A stretch of DNA of 64,000 nucleotides from Amia ocellicauda. Lineage: Eukaryota > Chordata > Actinopteri > Amiiformes > Amiidae. The stretch spans positions 10,680,001-10,744,000 of the forward strand of contig NC_089864.1 of the NCBI RefSeq assembly GCF_036373705.1, read 5' to 3'. Below are positions 1 through 11,700 of this stretch, piece after piece (the stretch's first letter is position 1; each line of letters starts with the position of its first letter). A program made the translations under genes and the position numbers. Below the pieces are notes generated by a model. The model saw only the letters and a program-made list of their open reading frames with translations. It was not told where the DNA came from and did not search any database.

Positions 1-748
1 CATGTTGATACTAATTGCTTTGGAATAGCCTTAATGGATGAAAAGCTGCTAATGAAATCTCTAACCTGATGAAATCTACAGAAAGGAGAGGATTCTTGGC
101 AGAAGCGAAGGGGAGACACGGCTCCCTGGATACACTACCACTAGGATACCCATCGGCTGATCAATGGGAGATGGGTTGCAAAGCTGAAAGATTAAAGCAT
201 CAGTGGGTGGGAGGTGGGATTAGCATTTTCTCTATAAATGGATGGTGCCCCGACAGCGAAGTTAAAAGTACTATTGATGTAGTATTTTCTGCTAGTTGGT
301 CAAAAGTTTTATTTATTTATTTTTTAATAGCAAAGCAACGACCCTCAGCACACTGATAATGTTACTTATATAACCATGTTAATTAAAACAGCGACTTGAA
401 AGGAAAGCATGTGTGGAAGAAGCACTTGTAGAATTGAACGTTTCTTTGAGAAACACATCTGAAACCCCGAGAGGGATTTCTGATCCATTAAAAAAAAAAA
501 AAAACAGGCTACCGAGTTAATCGAAAGAAAGGCAATCCACAAGATCATTTAAATAATATTTCCATCATTCTTTCCACAGAAACTAGGATCAGAAGCTCGG
601 ATAAACCCTTCGACTGCTCCCCTCAACACATCCCATCTCTCATAAAAAGACACGAAAGTAGTACAAAGTAAAAATCAACCCCAGATGCTGATTAAAATTT
701 AGTCAAAGGTCGTGTATGTTTGGGTGCGTAAATAAATACCAGTCTTAC
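1..748. other. Part of GXYLT1 intron 6
   Basis: No exon-like match to the missing GXYLT1 C-terminus on the minus strand. Several overlapping short ORFs here have no family features. Nothing further is seen. Confidence 0.6.
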
Positions 749-921
749 TTTTCGAATGACTTCATATACGGCTCTGAAGGCGGGCTGCTTCTCATCGTGA
801 TAAACACCGCGGTTCCCATGAAGGATGAAGATGCCCTCCTCTTCAGCTGGGATACAGTTGCTGCCGTAAATGCAGTGATCGGGGCGGTAGTTCCATTGGC
901 AGGGAAACACAAAGAGACTCT
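749..921 (-). CDS. GXYLT1: GXYLT1 exon 6, last one in the window
   Basis: It encodes residues 308-365, with acceptor TTCCCAG|AG and donor AAA|GTAAGA. It holds [15 protein letters not shown], two Cys that may form a disulphide, and HGNRGVYHD of the donor site. The gene continues to the left of the window. Confidence 0.94.
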
Positions 922-3900
922 CTGGGAACAAGAAATAACTTGTGAGTATCATTGCGTTTCAGAAGCCAACACAAAACTATCAAGTCCTTTACTAGGTTGT
1001 AGGTGCCATGTTCTTTGAATCAGTCAGCATTGCCAAGAAAATACATTTCCAAACAGCTGAGCTTTGTGCCGGTGCCCTGAAGCTGTGTGTCACACAGAGA
1101 TGTTAGCAACGTACATAATCCATGCAAGTCCTCTACTATAAGAAAGTGTGAATCCAAACACAGACATCAAATGTGTTTGTGAAACTAAATGTGGTCCAGT
1201 CAAACCGGCCCCGTCAGTCCACTGTACTTGGACTGTATAACGTTTACCTGGATTGTGGTGGAAAATTATATTTAATAGATCCTGATCCCCCCAGGTGATG
1301 TTGAGTTTGTATTTCCGAAGCAAAGGCATCAGCAGCTCCTCCCACTGAAGGAGGACGGTCGTCATATCATTCTGTGAAACAGCCGCAAGTTGTACTGTTA
1401 GAAACCAATTAGCAAAACCAATACCTCTCTATAAAAGCTACTATGCAACAAATCGCAAAATACTTTAAAATTACAAACTTGAAATAATGGAGACTTTACA
1501 TTTGACCTTTAACCTGTGCTTTTTTTTTTTTTTTACCTGGTGCCTCTAAAGGTGAACATCTTTAATTTATTTTCAAACACCGAATTTAGTATTAGGACAA
1601 TTTAAACTGGGCTGGCGTTAAAACTTGTACAACCAACACACATCCGATTGGCTGGTAGTCAGTTACAGTTTCCAACATTGACAACTAATTGGAAAACTAT
1701 GCTGGAGACTGTAACTGACTACCAGCCTACCAGATGTGTGTTTGTATTATGAATTTCACCGCAAGCCTAGTTCAAACACTTTGCCAACCAGTGGAATGAC
1801 AACTGTGACACCTTCTGTTCACTAGTGGTATTACAACCACCATTTCATTGCTTAAGAAATGTTGCAATGTCTGACTACCGCACTAGACTAAAAGAGCAGT
1901 CTTCATACAAAATACATACCTTAAAATGTTTCTCTCGAATCCTGGTCATATTCATCAGCATGACACCCGAGTTCACTCCGGTCCTGCCGTAAAAAGGATG
2001 CCTGGCAAAGCGGTTATACCAGCCGATGCGAGGCTCCTCGTGCTCTGCGGCCATGGCAGCCATCTGAGTGGCGTTGAACTCGGACAGGAAGGACCAGATC
2101 TCATCCATCGGCTGCAGGAACAAAATATCGGTGTCGACGTACAGCAGGGAGTCCACTTCCTTCAGGATAATCTACATTTGCACACAAGAAAGATAAATCA
2201 AAGGTTTCATCAAGAAAGGATAGATCACTGATGAAAATTGTGACATGTCACTGTCAGTAGGAGACATTTCCATCATTGATTGCAGGTGATTCAGTCAAAA
2301 CATAACATTTTCACAATCAAACGCTGCATATCATCAAATTATTGGGTTTGGTGGACAAATATTGAAGGTTTAATCAGCAATCAATGCCTTGTCTTTAAGA
2401 GAACAGGGTAAAGGCTAAAAACTTGATTTCCCCCCCCATTTATTGTGTGTGTGTATGTGGTCTCCGGGGTGATTTCTTGTTTATTAATATCAATCGCTTA
2501 TGAGACACCAGCCAATCAAGACAGCAGCACTTCCAAAAATTCCTATACTGATCATCTTGTGTATTAATGCCATCCCATTCATTACAAATCAGGTACCAGT
2601 GATGTTTCAGTTTTTAGCCCAAGAGAATGGGAGTTAATCATTTAATTAAAAATAAATGTTTTTTTCCCCACTGTAAAGATATCTCTACGTCTAATCCTGA
2701 CATGTGTGACTTGTAATAAGGTCATGTGAAGGGTGTCACTTATCGTACAAGATGTCAGTTTGCGCGGTTTGTGCAATTAGAATTACTCAGCTCTGTGGCC
2801 CTTTTGCCCAAACTGCACAAGATAACGTCTCTTATACATATTACGACATTAATTTATATTATTTGCTATTCCAAGAACTTTTGTGTAGTCAGGGTCAGTC
2901 ATAATTGTGTGATGAAGTGAGGTGAGGCTTCAGAGCTCTGCGTTTGACACAAACAGGCGTATCTATCACACTTCTCACAAACCAGCATTGGGAAGGCATT
3001 TCAAAAGCATTTTGAAATCAGAAAACTGAAAACCCCACCAAAGACATAGCAGGATAAACATGAAATAACTTGGCTCATCAGGCAAAAGCCTCCACACACT
3101 AGAAAATGGAAATGGCAAATTCTAATCCAAAATATAGCCCGATGTGCTATGAACAAGATGGGGGGCCCTAATGGTGGTGTAAAATTGGCCAAAAGCTTGC
3201 AAGCATGGAACGGGAGAGGTGGATTTGGCTGGGAAATAAACAAGACATCTGCAGGCCTGGACATCACTGATAGCAACCCGCCAACACGTTCCCCTTCCCA
3301 TCCCGAGGCTTCTGGTTTGGAATCCATGTGCATGTGATCCGAGAATGTATGTTTGTGGCGTTTGATTTTTCTAGGTTTGCATATTTCGGACCGAGAAGCT
3401 GGAGCCATAGAGTAGTGCTAGAAGCTACTGCATTTCAAAGAGAGACCCCTCCGAGCCCTATACGAATTCCATAAAATGTTCATACATTTCAAAGTGGCAG
3501 TGGTTGTGAAATGCTGTTAATTCACAAAGTCCTCTTCTTTTTCTTTTTTTTTTTAAATTTAAACTGGAACAGACTGTCTTCTCTGCCCAGTGGGTAATAG
3601 AAAAGCATAATTAAGTTCAGTAAATCGCAGTACACAGACATTCAATCCCTACATTCCAGCGCTAAAGGGGAGTTTAATAGACCCAGAAGCATGTTGCAAA
3701 TGAACCTCTGGATGCCTAGCAGTTTAGCTGACTTACAGATTCTGTGAATTCCCCGGGCAGCCAGGTGGCACCATGGAGGGGCAGTGGGGAGTGTCGGGCA
3801 TGCGAGTGAACGTGTGTAGAGTGGGTGAGTGTGATACAGAGGGAGCAGGAAGATATGAACTTACAGGCAGGAAGAGTCTCTGGGAGGCGCAGGGCTTGAA

Positions 3901-6900
3901 CAGCTTCTTCCACTCGGCGGCGTTCTCGCTGGGGAAGGCGATGGAGTAGATCGTGTAGTTAAACTTCAAGCGGAACTGCCGGGGCCAGGATTCCAGCTAT
4001 ATTAGAACAGTGGAATTAGAATTAAACTGCATTAATTAGGGAATGCCAATTAACGATGCGTGCTGAGGTGAGGAATGTACATGTTTACTTCTACTTCTTG
4101 TATAGGATTGTCTCTTGCATGTATTATAGAAAGGGAACCAATTTATAGATTTTTTTCCATCACTAAAAATACTAATTCCGTCCACTGGAAGAGGGGTTTT
4201 ATGATGGAAGTCGAGAGCACTCCTGGGAGCTATTAAAATCTAGTTTTAGTGAAGAAAAATGCTAAAATAATTGTAATCTATATTTATTAGCCACTCAATA
4301 AGTGTTCAGATAGTGGCCCAAGACCTACAAATTCAGAGGCTTTTGCTTGCGTCAGATTTTCTTTTTTTGGTACAGATCTAAAAAACAGATCTCACTAAGA
4401 GGTCAAAGAGGTCACTGCAAAATCCTGGTGGGAGCTGGTTAATTACTATATACAAATACACAGAGAGGAGCTAACTGGCAATATGAAGTTGGCAATTTCA
4501 TATTTGTGAATGAAAAAGAAATACGATGTGGTAAAGAGACGTAGCATAATTAATATGGTAATTCAACTAAGTTATCAAGACAGAAACGTAGACTCTGGAT
4601 TAGTGGTGCCCAAACACGGTTCTGGAGAGCTAATTGACAGATTAGGACCACTTGGAAGTTACTGATCAATTAAGCAATTAACTTAAATCAAGGGAACTCT
4701 GGTCACTGAGGGATGAAATGGCTATTTCAAATGTCTTTATACCAAATCGATTAATTGATCATACTGAAATGATTCCAGGTGTTAAAAAATTTATAATTAA
4801 ATGTTACCTATAAATCCTGTTGGATAGGGGCCCTCAAGGATTGGGTTTGGGCAGTTCTGCTCTAGAAAATCAAACAGGGCTATACTGAAAATTAAAAGTA
4901 ATAAGTGGTCCAATCATTTATATTATTTAGAATGTAATGCTGAGGAAGAAAGAAAACTCTCTCCTCGTAGGGGACACCAGACGACATTTCTTAGAAAAAA
5001 TAAACATTTGGAATTACAGCATTTCAACTGGTAACCTTTTGTAAAATCAACTCAGAAGCAGAATCCTCAGGTCACATGACAACAGATTAATCGTAAGTGT
5101 GATGTAGCACAGAAGCTTATTGAACCAATATGAGCAATCATTCCTCCCAGCTTGCTAGTGGAAACGTTCACTGAAATTGCTCCCACTTACGATTTCTTTA
5201 AAACTGCCATGTAGCTGGTCCTCTGCGAAAATGTGGAACTGGACGGGCTTGATGCTGAAGATGACAGCAGACTTCAGCATGGTCACCGTCTCCTCCAGCC
5301 TCTGGCCACACGCCACCACAGCGAGGTGCATCAGCTCGGTGGGACCCTTTGAAGCGCCCGCAGAGCCCGGCTCTCGCACAGCGTATCTGTGTAGCAACAA
5401 GAACAAGTCAGGTAAATGCAACAAACAATATACCCAACAGATATTATTCATTCTTTGCCACATATTCTGATATTTAACCATGAATCATATCCACTGGGGA
5501 GCTTCCCATTCCTCACATCAGACAAAGAGAGAAAATAAGATGAAGGGTGACACTTTAGGACCTTTGGGGAACTCTTGGCAAGTGTCTGTCAGCCCTGTAA
5601 TATAAAGAATCTCCATGCTCACAGCACTGGTGGAAACATGGCAGCAACGGCTCTCCCCATAGACTACAGTGCACGGCATTTAATTAAGATCAATTCCGAG
5701 ATAAAGAGATCCAGAGAACTCTGACTGAGAGCTTGTCTTCGTTAATGTAGGGACTTTATGAGCTGCAGACGTAACAGAAAATATCCACCATGTTTAGCAT
5801 CTGAAAACTGTATTTTAAGCACATTCCTGACTACCTGTGATACTGGTAGTCTTATTATTGTGGTTTACTGGTTGGTTTGAAGAAATGATTGAGGATGGAC
5901 TATGTGCTAATTTGTGGTGATCAGGATAAGGAAGAGTCAAACAGTCGAAAGGCGAGGTTTTGTCTGGGACACCGATAGGTTACCGCAGGGTGTCAGTCAC
6001 AGCTCAATCCTGATAGGTAGTTTCATTAGGCGTCTTCTGCTTGTTAACAACCACAGTCACCATTCCAAGCACTAAGCCATTAGCAGGGATTCATTAAAGT
6101 GGCCACATCATCTAACATACGTGAACCATATTAAAAAGTATCGTACATATGTTGGGAAAAGACAAAAACAGTCTATACATTCCATATATTTTCTGACTGA
6201 TGTTTAAGGCTTCATCTGAATTCGTATTTTGAATAAACAACCTCTACTATGCTTAATAGCTGTAAACATGTCTGTTATTTACATTATCCTCTGCACCAAT
6301 CCACACATGAACAACAGGTGTCCACATGTCCATCTTTATGGTACACAGAATACAGGTTAAATCAGACTATACTGTAACATTTTAATCCATCTATTTATTC
6401 TATCTGAGTTTCCAATAAACCCATTTACTCAAGTTGTAAGTATTTAAAAGCTCAGTTCCCTCAAGACTTCAAGCTGGAGAAAAGAAAGATTTGTGACCAC
6501 TTCATTACGGATGGCATGGACAAGCCCTCATGAATTTAAAATAGTTTTAAAAGAAGTTAAAGGACATAAAAAGAAACCACAGCCACTTTATGAGCAGTTG
6601 GCTGTAGGCCTGGTTGAAAAACTAGTTCATTTCAGTTAAAGAAACCACACACCCCCAGAGACAAAGGGCTTGCGTGTCACAGAAACAAGAAAAATAATAC
6701 ATTAGGTCTCTAATTACAATGCATACCACTGCAGATAAGGCTGCCCTCCTTTTCAGCAATGACAGATTAAATGCTTTAGGAAGATAAATTAATGCCTTGA
6801 GAATAACCAGGAGGCAATGCTGAAGTTCTTAGAAGCATTTATACTAAAATTCAAATGTATTATCATACTTTTAAACTTAAACCGATATTTTCATACTGTA

Positions 6901-9900
6901 TCGTGCAATACCCTGGCTTTCAGTCAGTAAAATCACCTAATTTTAATTAAATCATGAAAACCCCAAAAAAATTGAAATTATACATTTCATAGTAATTGTA
7001 ATTGAGTTTCCATAGATAACCATAGGCAAAATATATTACTGTAATTGCATTAATGTGCGATGTGTTACATTATTTGCAATAAAGTCTAGTTAAATAACCT
7101 AATTCAATTACATTTAATTCTAGGTCTACAGCTACAGCTCTAGTATTTCCTACAAATGCTGTGTATGACAGCCAGGCCTACCTAAAAGCTGATTCCATAA
7201 AGCAGTTCATCCCACACACACCAGGGGGCAGTCTCCAATAGGGATTCCAGTAAGACACTGACAAACTCTTACACCTGACAGGACAAGACAAAAACACCTC
7301 TGCATAAAACAGCACTCCCACATATTACCTCCTTACCTGAGGAGTCAATCTTAGGGCAAAACAATTCTTCCAACACTGAGAATTTTTTTTTTTTCACTGA
7401 AAAAATGTGACAAGGATGTTAATAAAATCGTGTGAAAACAAAAAAGCAAAGTCAATTTAAGACCTGTCCGTTTTCAGGAAGGGTCAAAGTTCCTACAGAA
7501 AACACTCGTTTCCAATTTGGCTAGCAAAAAACATTAAATACAGACTTCTAATAGATACCACATATAACTAGAATTATTTTTGTTTTACTACAATCAAAGC
7601 ACACACTTTAAATAAGACCCACTGAAGAACCTATAGGTTTTACTGCCATGGATGTAAAAATACTATATCAGGGGATACGTTTATTAGCACGGGTCCAATT
7701 AATGTATAAATAGGGGCAACAAAGTTGGCTTAGTGAGTCTCAACTACATAAGGGATATCATTGACAATAACATAAAATTGATTTAAAACCATGGCTGAAA
7801 ACTGCAGTGAGTGACCATTAAATTTAGTAAAAGAAACCTGTACCTATAACAAACTTTTCTTCAAATTAGTTGGGCAGGAAAATAAAACCGTAAGAGGTAT
7901 ATTTTTATTTATTTCCTTTTACTTTGCTGTATGTTTGTAGTAGCATGCTTACCACTATATAAAGTGCTCTGGCTACCCAGAGAAGGGCGCTATACAAACA
8001 CAAATGTATTGATTGATTTCAAAATAATTACCATTCATTCATTATGTTGTTTCATATATTTAAGGTTAATCATTTTCCATTTAGAAAACCAGCTTAGAAA
8101 AAATCCTCGTTTTTGGATTGACTGTACAAGTGCATTTTACTTTCTACACAGATATTAAATAAGTTGATATTGAATTCATTACTATACTGCAGATTTCTAT
8201 TAAAAAACATTCAGTAAAAAACAGTTCTTTGCCACATTCTGTAGACTACACTGCAGTCACAAGTGCTTTGACTGCATTACTTTATTTCTGAATATAGTCT
8301 TGTTGCCTTTTGTTTCATATTACAATCCCTGGAGTGTCTGGTGGAAGTGTCAGTATGTGGTAACAGCATACTTCAGACATACAACTTTCTAGTACATAGC
8401 ATTAAAAAGCATTTTCACATCGCATTTTCCCCTGTGGTTTTGAAACTCTTAGATTGTTTTAGTATCACGATTTCTGTAGTTCCAGTGGAGTTTGCTGTAC
8501 AGTACTAGAGTATTCATATCCTTCATAAATACCTCCATTTACAATAAAATACTTCTTAGCACTTTTCATTTTTTATATTTTAAGTCTGAAAGCAAACTAA
8601 AAGGTGTGTGATTTACAATTGTAACAAAGTGGTGAAAACAGGTGACCGCTGGAAGTTTCTATGAGATCCAGAAGCTTCACACACTTGACTTCCACACAAA
8701 CTTCATGCAGGATTTTACTTTGAGATACTTATAGGCACAAATAAATGTGATAATTGTGTAGTTTTTAAAACATGCTATTTGAAAAATAAAATTAAAAAAA
8801 CATGGTTGCTTTGTGGAGTTTTAGTAGAATAAAACATTGAAATTGTAGCGTACTACTGCACTTTTGCAGGCTTATGGTATTTAGTATGGATTATACTTCT
8901 GCACTTTTATAAAGCTTACAATTATGTATTACTGCACTTTTGTAATCATTGTGTAAAGTCGCACAGGATAAGGGCATAAAACATTTATTTGAGGAAAATT
9001 ACATTATTGCGTGACTTCTGTTAAATCATCTTTTGTTAATAGCAGCATTAGATATTTTCTTAAGTCTAATATTTAATATGTGTTTAGAAAATTGCATTAA
9101 CACTCAGAGGATGTGGGTCTATGAAGTCTTACAGGATTTCTGAGACTTATTAAGTAAGATCTATGATACAATCTGAACTGAAGCTATACCATATGTCCGA
9201 TGTTACAAAAAGGCTGTGCCAGAGAAGGAATGCAGAACATTTCAGACTGTAAGAATTGAAAACGGTAGGTATATTTCTAAACACACAATTAGCTTCAAGA
9301 AGGTAACTTATCAGTGAAATATTTGTTTTCAAATGGTGCAGATGTTAAACAGATTTGACCTAAATTCCTTGGGAAGTAAAATACAGCACATTGGTATTTT
9401 TCATATATTTAACCAGTACTGTAACCAATATGTTCATATTCAATTCACAGATAAATTGCAAAATGGGTGCATTGTCTGCTGCACCTGGAAACCTGGTTGT
9501 GCTTGAAAAACTGGAATTACAAACATTTTGATGGCTTGGTGACAGATTCTGTATATGTGCACCATATGACTTCAGGAAGGGGTGGGAACAATTCAGTCCT
9601 TTATCACAATAACCTCAGCGAAACATTTGCATTCTGCATTTTCAAATGGAAATCAGCTTCTCCTCTTAAACTTCCTAGAAATGGGCATAAACATCATTGA
9701 GACTATTTTATTGGAACCCTGAAATTGCCTGCAAGACTAGTCTCATGCAAATATTTAAAACATCCTTTAACACGATCAAAAGAAATACTAAATATCACAC
9801 ACACATTACACAAACAAAATGTGTTTAATAGGATTTAAACGGGTAATATTTAGCCACCCATGGGTAAATTGATCAGTTAACTTATACAATAAGTGTGTTA

Positions 9901-11456
9901 ACTTGAGCATAGTTTAATTCCAACTACAAATAGTTCAGTTACAGACCTGTAAGTGTTTTAATAAACTAAATGGGGTTTCTTCCATAAAGTTTCTCTTGAA
10001 CTCAGAAGGAAGGCAACGAACAGACACGGGCAGCACTATCATCATTACTAACGACCCCTCAGTTGAGCTGATCTAATACACAGTGAAGTCGCCCGCACAC
10101 ATTGCTAAAGTAACAGGATTACAGTAGGTTACACAGCAATCAACAGAAGGCAAGAGAACTGAAATGCCCTGCCGGAGGTCAAACCAGGAGCTATTTTAAG
10201 CACCTAAACTAAAGGATTTCCTGTCTTGTGCCTTTTTACCAGTCTGTTAAAATCACACTGCTTTTGGTTTTAAATATAAGGGACCGCAGAGTGACATGAA
10301 AGACCAGTACTTCATCTGATGTGGTCAGAGAAAGCATTTAAGATTTGCATCGCAAAAGACATTAAATCAAATGCTGCGTTCAATTAAATCTAATCATTGC
10401 ACACTTAAAAAAAAAAAAATGAAATCAATTGTTGAAATCACAGTATGTAAAGCATAACCAAGAAATAGAGTTGAACACTAGGTGACGTGCAAAGACCTTG
10501 ATATCTGAAGGTGGTGGATTTTTTACACATGACTTTAATTTCTTTGACACCATAAAGAGATTATGCTAAAGCGCCTGCACCAGATGGCGGAGACTGATAG
10601 GCCAGTAAGGGAAACAGACACATTCCCATATGCTGGCCAGTCAATAAGTGCAGTCCCCCGGGCAGGCACAGCAAACGGTCCAGGGCTCATTACACTGGGA
10701 AGCAAAAGTGTTTACAGGATGTGTGAAGGATTTGCACTCCTGACAGATTTATTAGATTACTGTAAGGCAAAAGAAAAGGGATCATTACCAATTAACTTGT
10801 GAAAAGAGAGAAAAGCAACAAAACGTGTATAAATATTACATCTGCTCCCACTGGTGATTGCTTTACTTTATGCATACTGGTATTCAAATATAACTGGACT
10901 AAAATATGCAATCACTATTTGGATGCATCAGACATGATTAGCAGACACTGACGTTAAAGATGACTCCTCCTGTCACTGTGCCTAAAGTTTAAATGGGGTT
11001 CAAAGGGCAAAGTTCAAGAGCAATATGAGATTATATGGTACAAAATGTGCTCCGGAACAGAGCAGAAACACACGCACGTATCAGACATTTAATCTCAAAG
11101 ATGTTGTAGGTTTGCAGCATTAGTTAGAAATATATATTTTGATAGCCGTCCATCGTCTTGAACTTCAGAATAGCGGTTTAGTTTGGTTTATTTGAAACAA
11201 ATACAACTTTAACCCTTGCATGTTCAAACCCCCCTCACCTGTCGCCCCACCGAGGGTCCTCCGGGCCTGCGCTTCCCGCCCCTTTCCTGACGCGCTGCCC
11301 GCCGCGCCCCTGCAGCAGAGCGGCTCCGTGCGGCGCCTTCCTCCCCTGTCCCCCGGCCCGGGCTTCCAGAGAGGAGGCGAGCTGGCTGAACACGTACAGC
11401 ACGGAGCAGAAAACAAGCACCGTGCCGACGAGCAGCACACGCAGGTACCGCCGCAT
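749..11456 (-). CDS. GXYLT1: Glucoside xylosyltransferase 1, 3'-truncated by window edge (6 exons)
   Basis: GXYLT1 adds alpha-1,3-xylose to O-linked glucose on EGF repeats of Notch and similar proteins; it is a type II Golgi/ER membrane enzyme of the GT8 fold. Joined exons are 11456-11239, 5386-5191, 3996-3865, 2171-1920, 1371-1248 and 921-749. Every junction is GT-AG and the frame stays open for 365 codons. Residues about 5-25 form a hydrophobic signal anchor. Residues 92-138 begin the catalytic domain. The metal-binding DxD motif is DTD at 195-197, [10 protein letters not shown] lies at 247-256, WGDQD at 293-297 and HGNRGVYHD at 342-350. Several N-glycosylation sequons are visible (FNYT, FNAT, MNMT, LNIT). 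The human protein is 440 aa, so roughly 55-75 C-terminal residues are missing; no matching exon is seen in 1-748, so it should lie to the left. The MRRYLR start and overall identity favour GXYLT1 over GXYLT2. Confidence 0.95.
922..1247. other. GXYLT1 intron 5
   Basis: A 326-base intron; nothing recognisable inside. Confidence 0.8.
1248..1371 (-). CDS. GXYLT1: GXYLT1 exon 5
   Basis: It encodes residues 267-307 plus one base of codon 308, with acceptor CACAG|AAT and donor CAG|GTAAAC. It contains [12 protein letters not shown], a conserved catalytic-domain stretch of the family. Confidence 0.94.
1631..1745. repeat. Long imperfect inverted repeat (foldback) in GXYLT1 intron 4
   Basis: Left arm about 1636-1677, right arm about 1701-1742, loop about 23 bases. 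The core GGCTGGTAGTCAGTTACAG is mirrored exactly by CTGTAACTGACTACCAGCC; over 42 paired positions roughly 36 match. The fold could be a miRNA-like precursor or a small foldback transposon. Confidence 0.75.
1920..2171 (-). CDS. GXYLT1: GXYLT1 exon 4, carries the DxD motif
   Basis: It encodes residues 183-266 (84 codons), with acceptor ATGTAG|ATT and donor AAG|GTATGT. The nucleotide-sugar and metal site DTD sits at residues 195-197 within [24 protein letters not shown] and the Asn-rich loop [10 protein letters not shown] follow. This is the most conserved exon of the gene here. Confidence 0.96.
2172..5190. other. GXYLT1 introns 3 and 2 (around exon 3)
   Basis: AT-rich intron sequence with short C and T homopolymer runs (2431-2438, 3539-3554). 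No RNA gene, coding match or clear mobile element is seen. Confidence 0.6.
3865..3996 (-). CDS. GXYLT1: GXYLT1 exon 3
   Basis: It encodes residues 139-182 (44 codons, phase 0 at both ends), with acceptor TATAG|CTG and donor CCT|GTAAGT. It contains the sequon FNYT and the conserved stretches [16 protein letters not shown] and ASQRLFLP. Confidence 0.94.
5191..5386 (-). CDS. GXYLT1: GXYLT1 exon 2
   Basis: It encodes residues 73-138, with acceptor ACACAG|A and donor ATC|GTAAGT. It holds the first strands of the glycosyltransferase fold, with MHLAVVACG from residue 92 and FHIFAEDQL further on. The first base completes the Arg codon left by exon 1, which confirms the join. Confidence 0.94.
7218..7231 (+). 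promoter_or_regulatory. CTCF-like motif
   Basis: CACCAGGGGGCAG lies in context; 13 of 14 positions fit the CTCF core consensus in forward orientation. Confidence 0.35.
7955..8020 (+). mobile_element. Retroposon 3' tail fragment
   Basis: AAAGTGCTCTGGCTACCCAG followed by GGCGCTATACAAA resembles the conserved 3' ends of fish LINE/SINE retroposons (an -AAAGCGCTTTGG...GGCGCTATATAAA- theme). Only the tail is recognisable. Confidence 0.45.
8850..8985 (+). mobile_element. Degenerate retroposon tail with triplicated subunit
   Basis: CTGCACTTTT occurs three times about 35-40 bases apart, and GTCGCACAGGATAAGGGC follows. The last part resembles the tail at 44700-44820, so both probably derive from one family. 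Confidence 0.4.
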
Positions 11457-11700
11457 CTCGTCTCGGCAAGAAAAGACACCTAAACGGGATTATTTCACCA
11501 TGAGCAGCCCGACGTAAGCGCTCACGACGCCGAGCGGAGGTGTTGCAACACCGGGGAACCGACACCTCCTCCGCCTCCACTGCTGTCAAGCAAATAAGCC
11601 ACAGCAGAGACTTCTGGGAGGAAGAAGCCGGAGCAGACATTCAGTCACAGCAGAGCTGGCTTCAGGTCACGGTGTTATGTAAAGCTATTTCTGAACAGTG
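11210..11700 (-). promoter_or_regulatory. GXYLT1: GXYLT1 GC-rich promoter/5' UTR island
   Basis: A GC- and CpG-rich block covers exon 1 and the sequence just upstream of it, and stands out against AT-rich flanks. No TATA box is clear. A four-codon-long ORF (ATG GTG AAA TAA) at 11501-11490 lies 33 bases before the main start and would be in the 5' UTR if transcription starts above about 11510. The transcription start itself cannot be read from sequence. Confidence 0.6.
11239..11456 (-). CDS. GXYLT1: GXYLT1 exon 1 (coding part): cytoplasmic tail, membrane anchor, stem
   Basis: It encodes residues 1-72 plus two bases of Arg73 and ends at a CAG|GTGAGG donor. MRRYLR is followed by a run of about 20 hydrophobic residues, then an Ala/Gly/Arg-rich stem. 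The start has G at -3 and is the only ATG giving the conserved N-terminus. The exon lies inside a GC-rich island, unlike the rest of the gene. Confidence 0.93.

Larger units (their letters stand above)
5387..11238. other. GXYLT1 intron 1
   Basis: A 5.85 kb intron. It holds a CTCF-like motif at 7218-7231, a retroposon tail at about 7955-8020 and a degenerate retroposon tail at about 8850-8985. The rest is AT-rich with no coding match. Confidence 0.7.

Noticed and set aside
11165..11640. Alternative-frame ORFs of 87-138 codons over GXYLT1 exon 1
   Set aside because: They are shadows of the GC-rich first exon in other frames, with Arg/Ala/Pro-rich chance translations.
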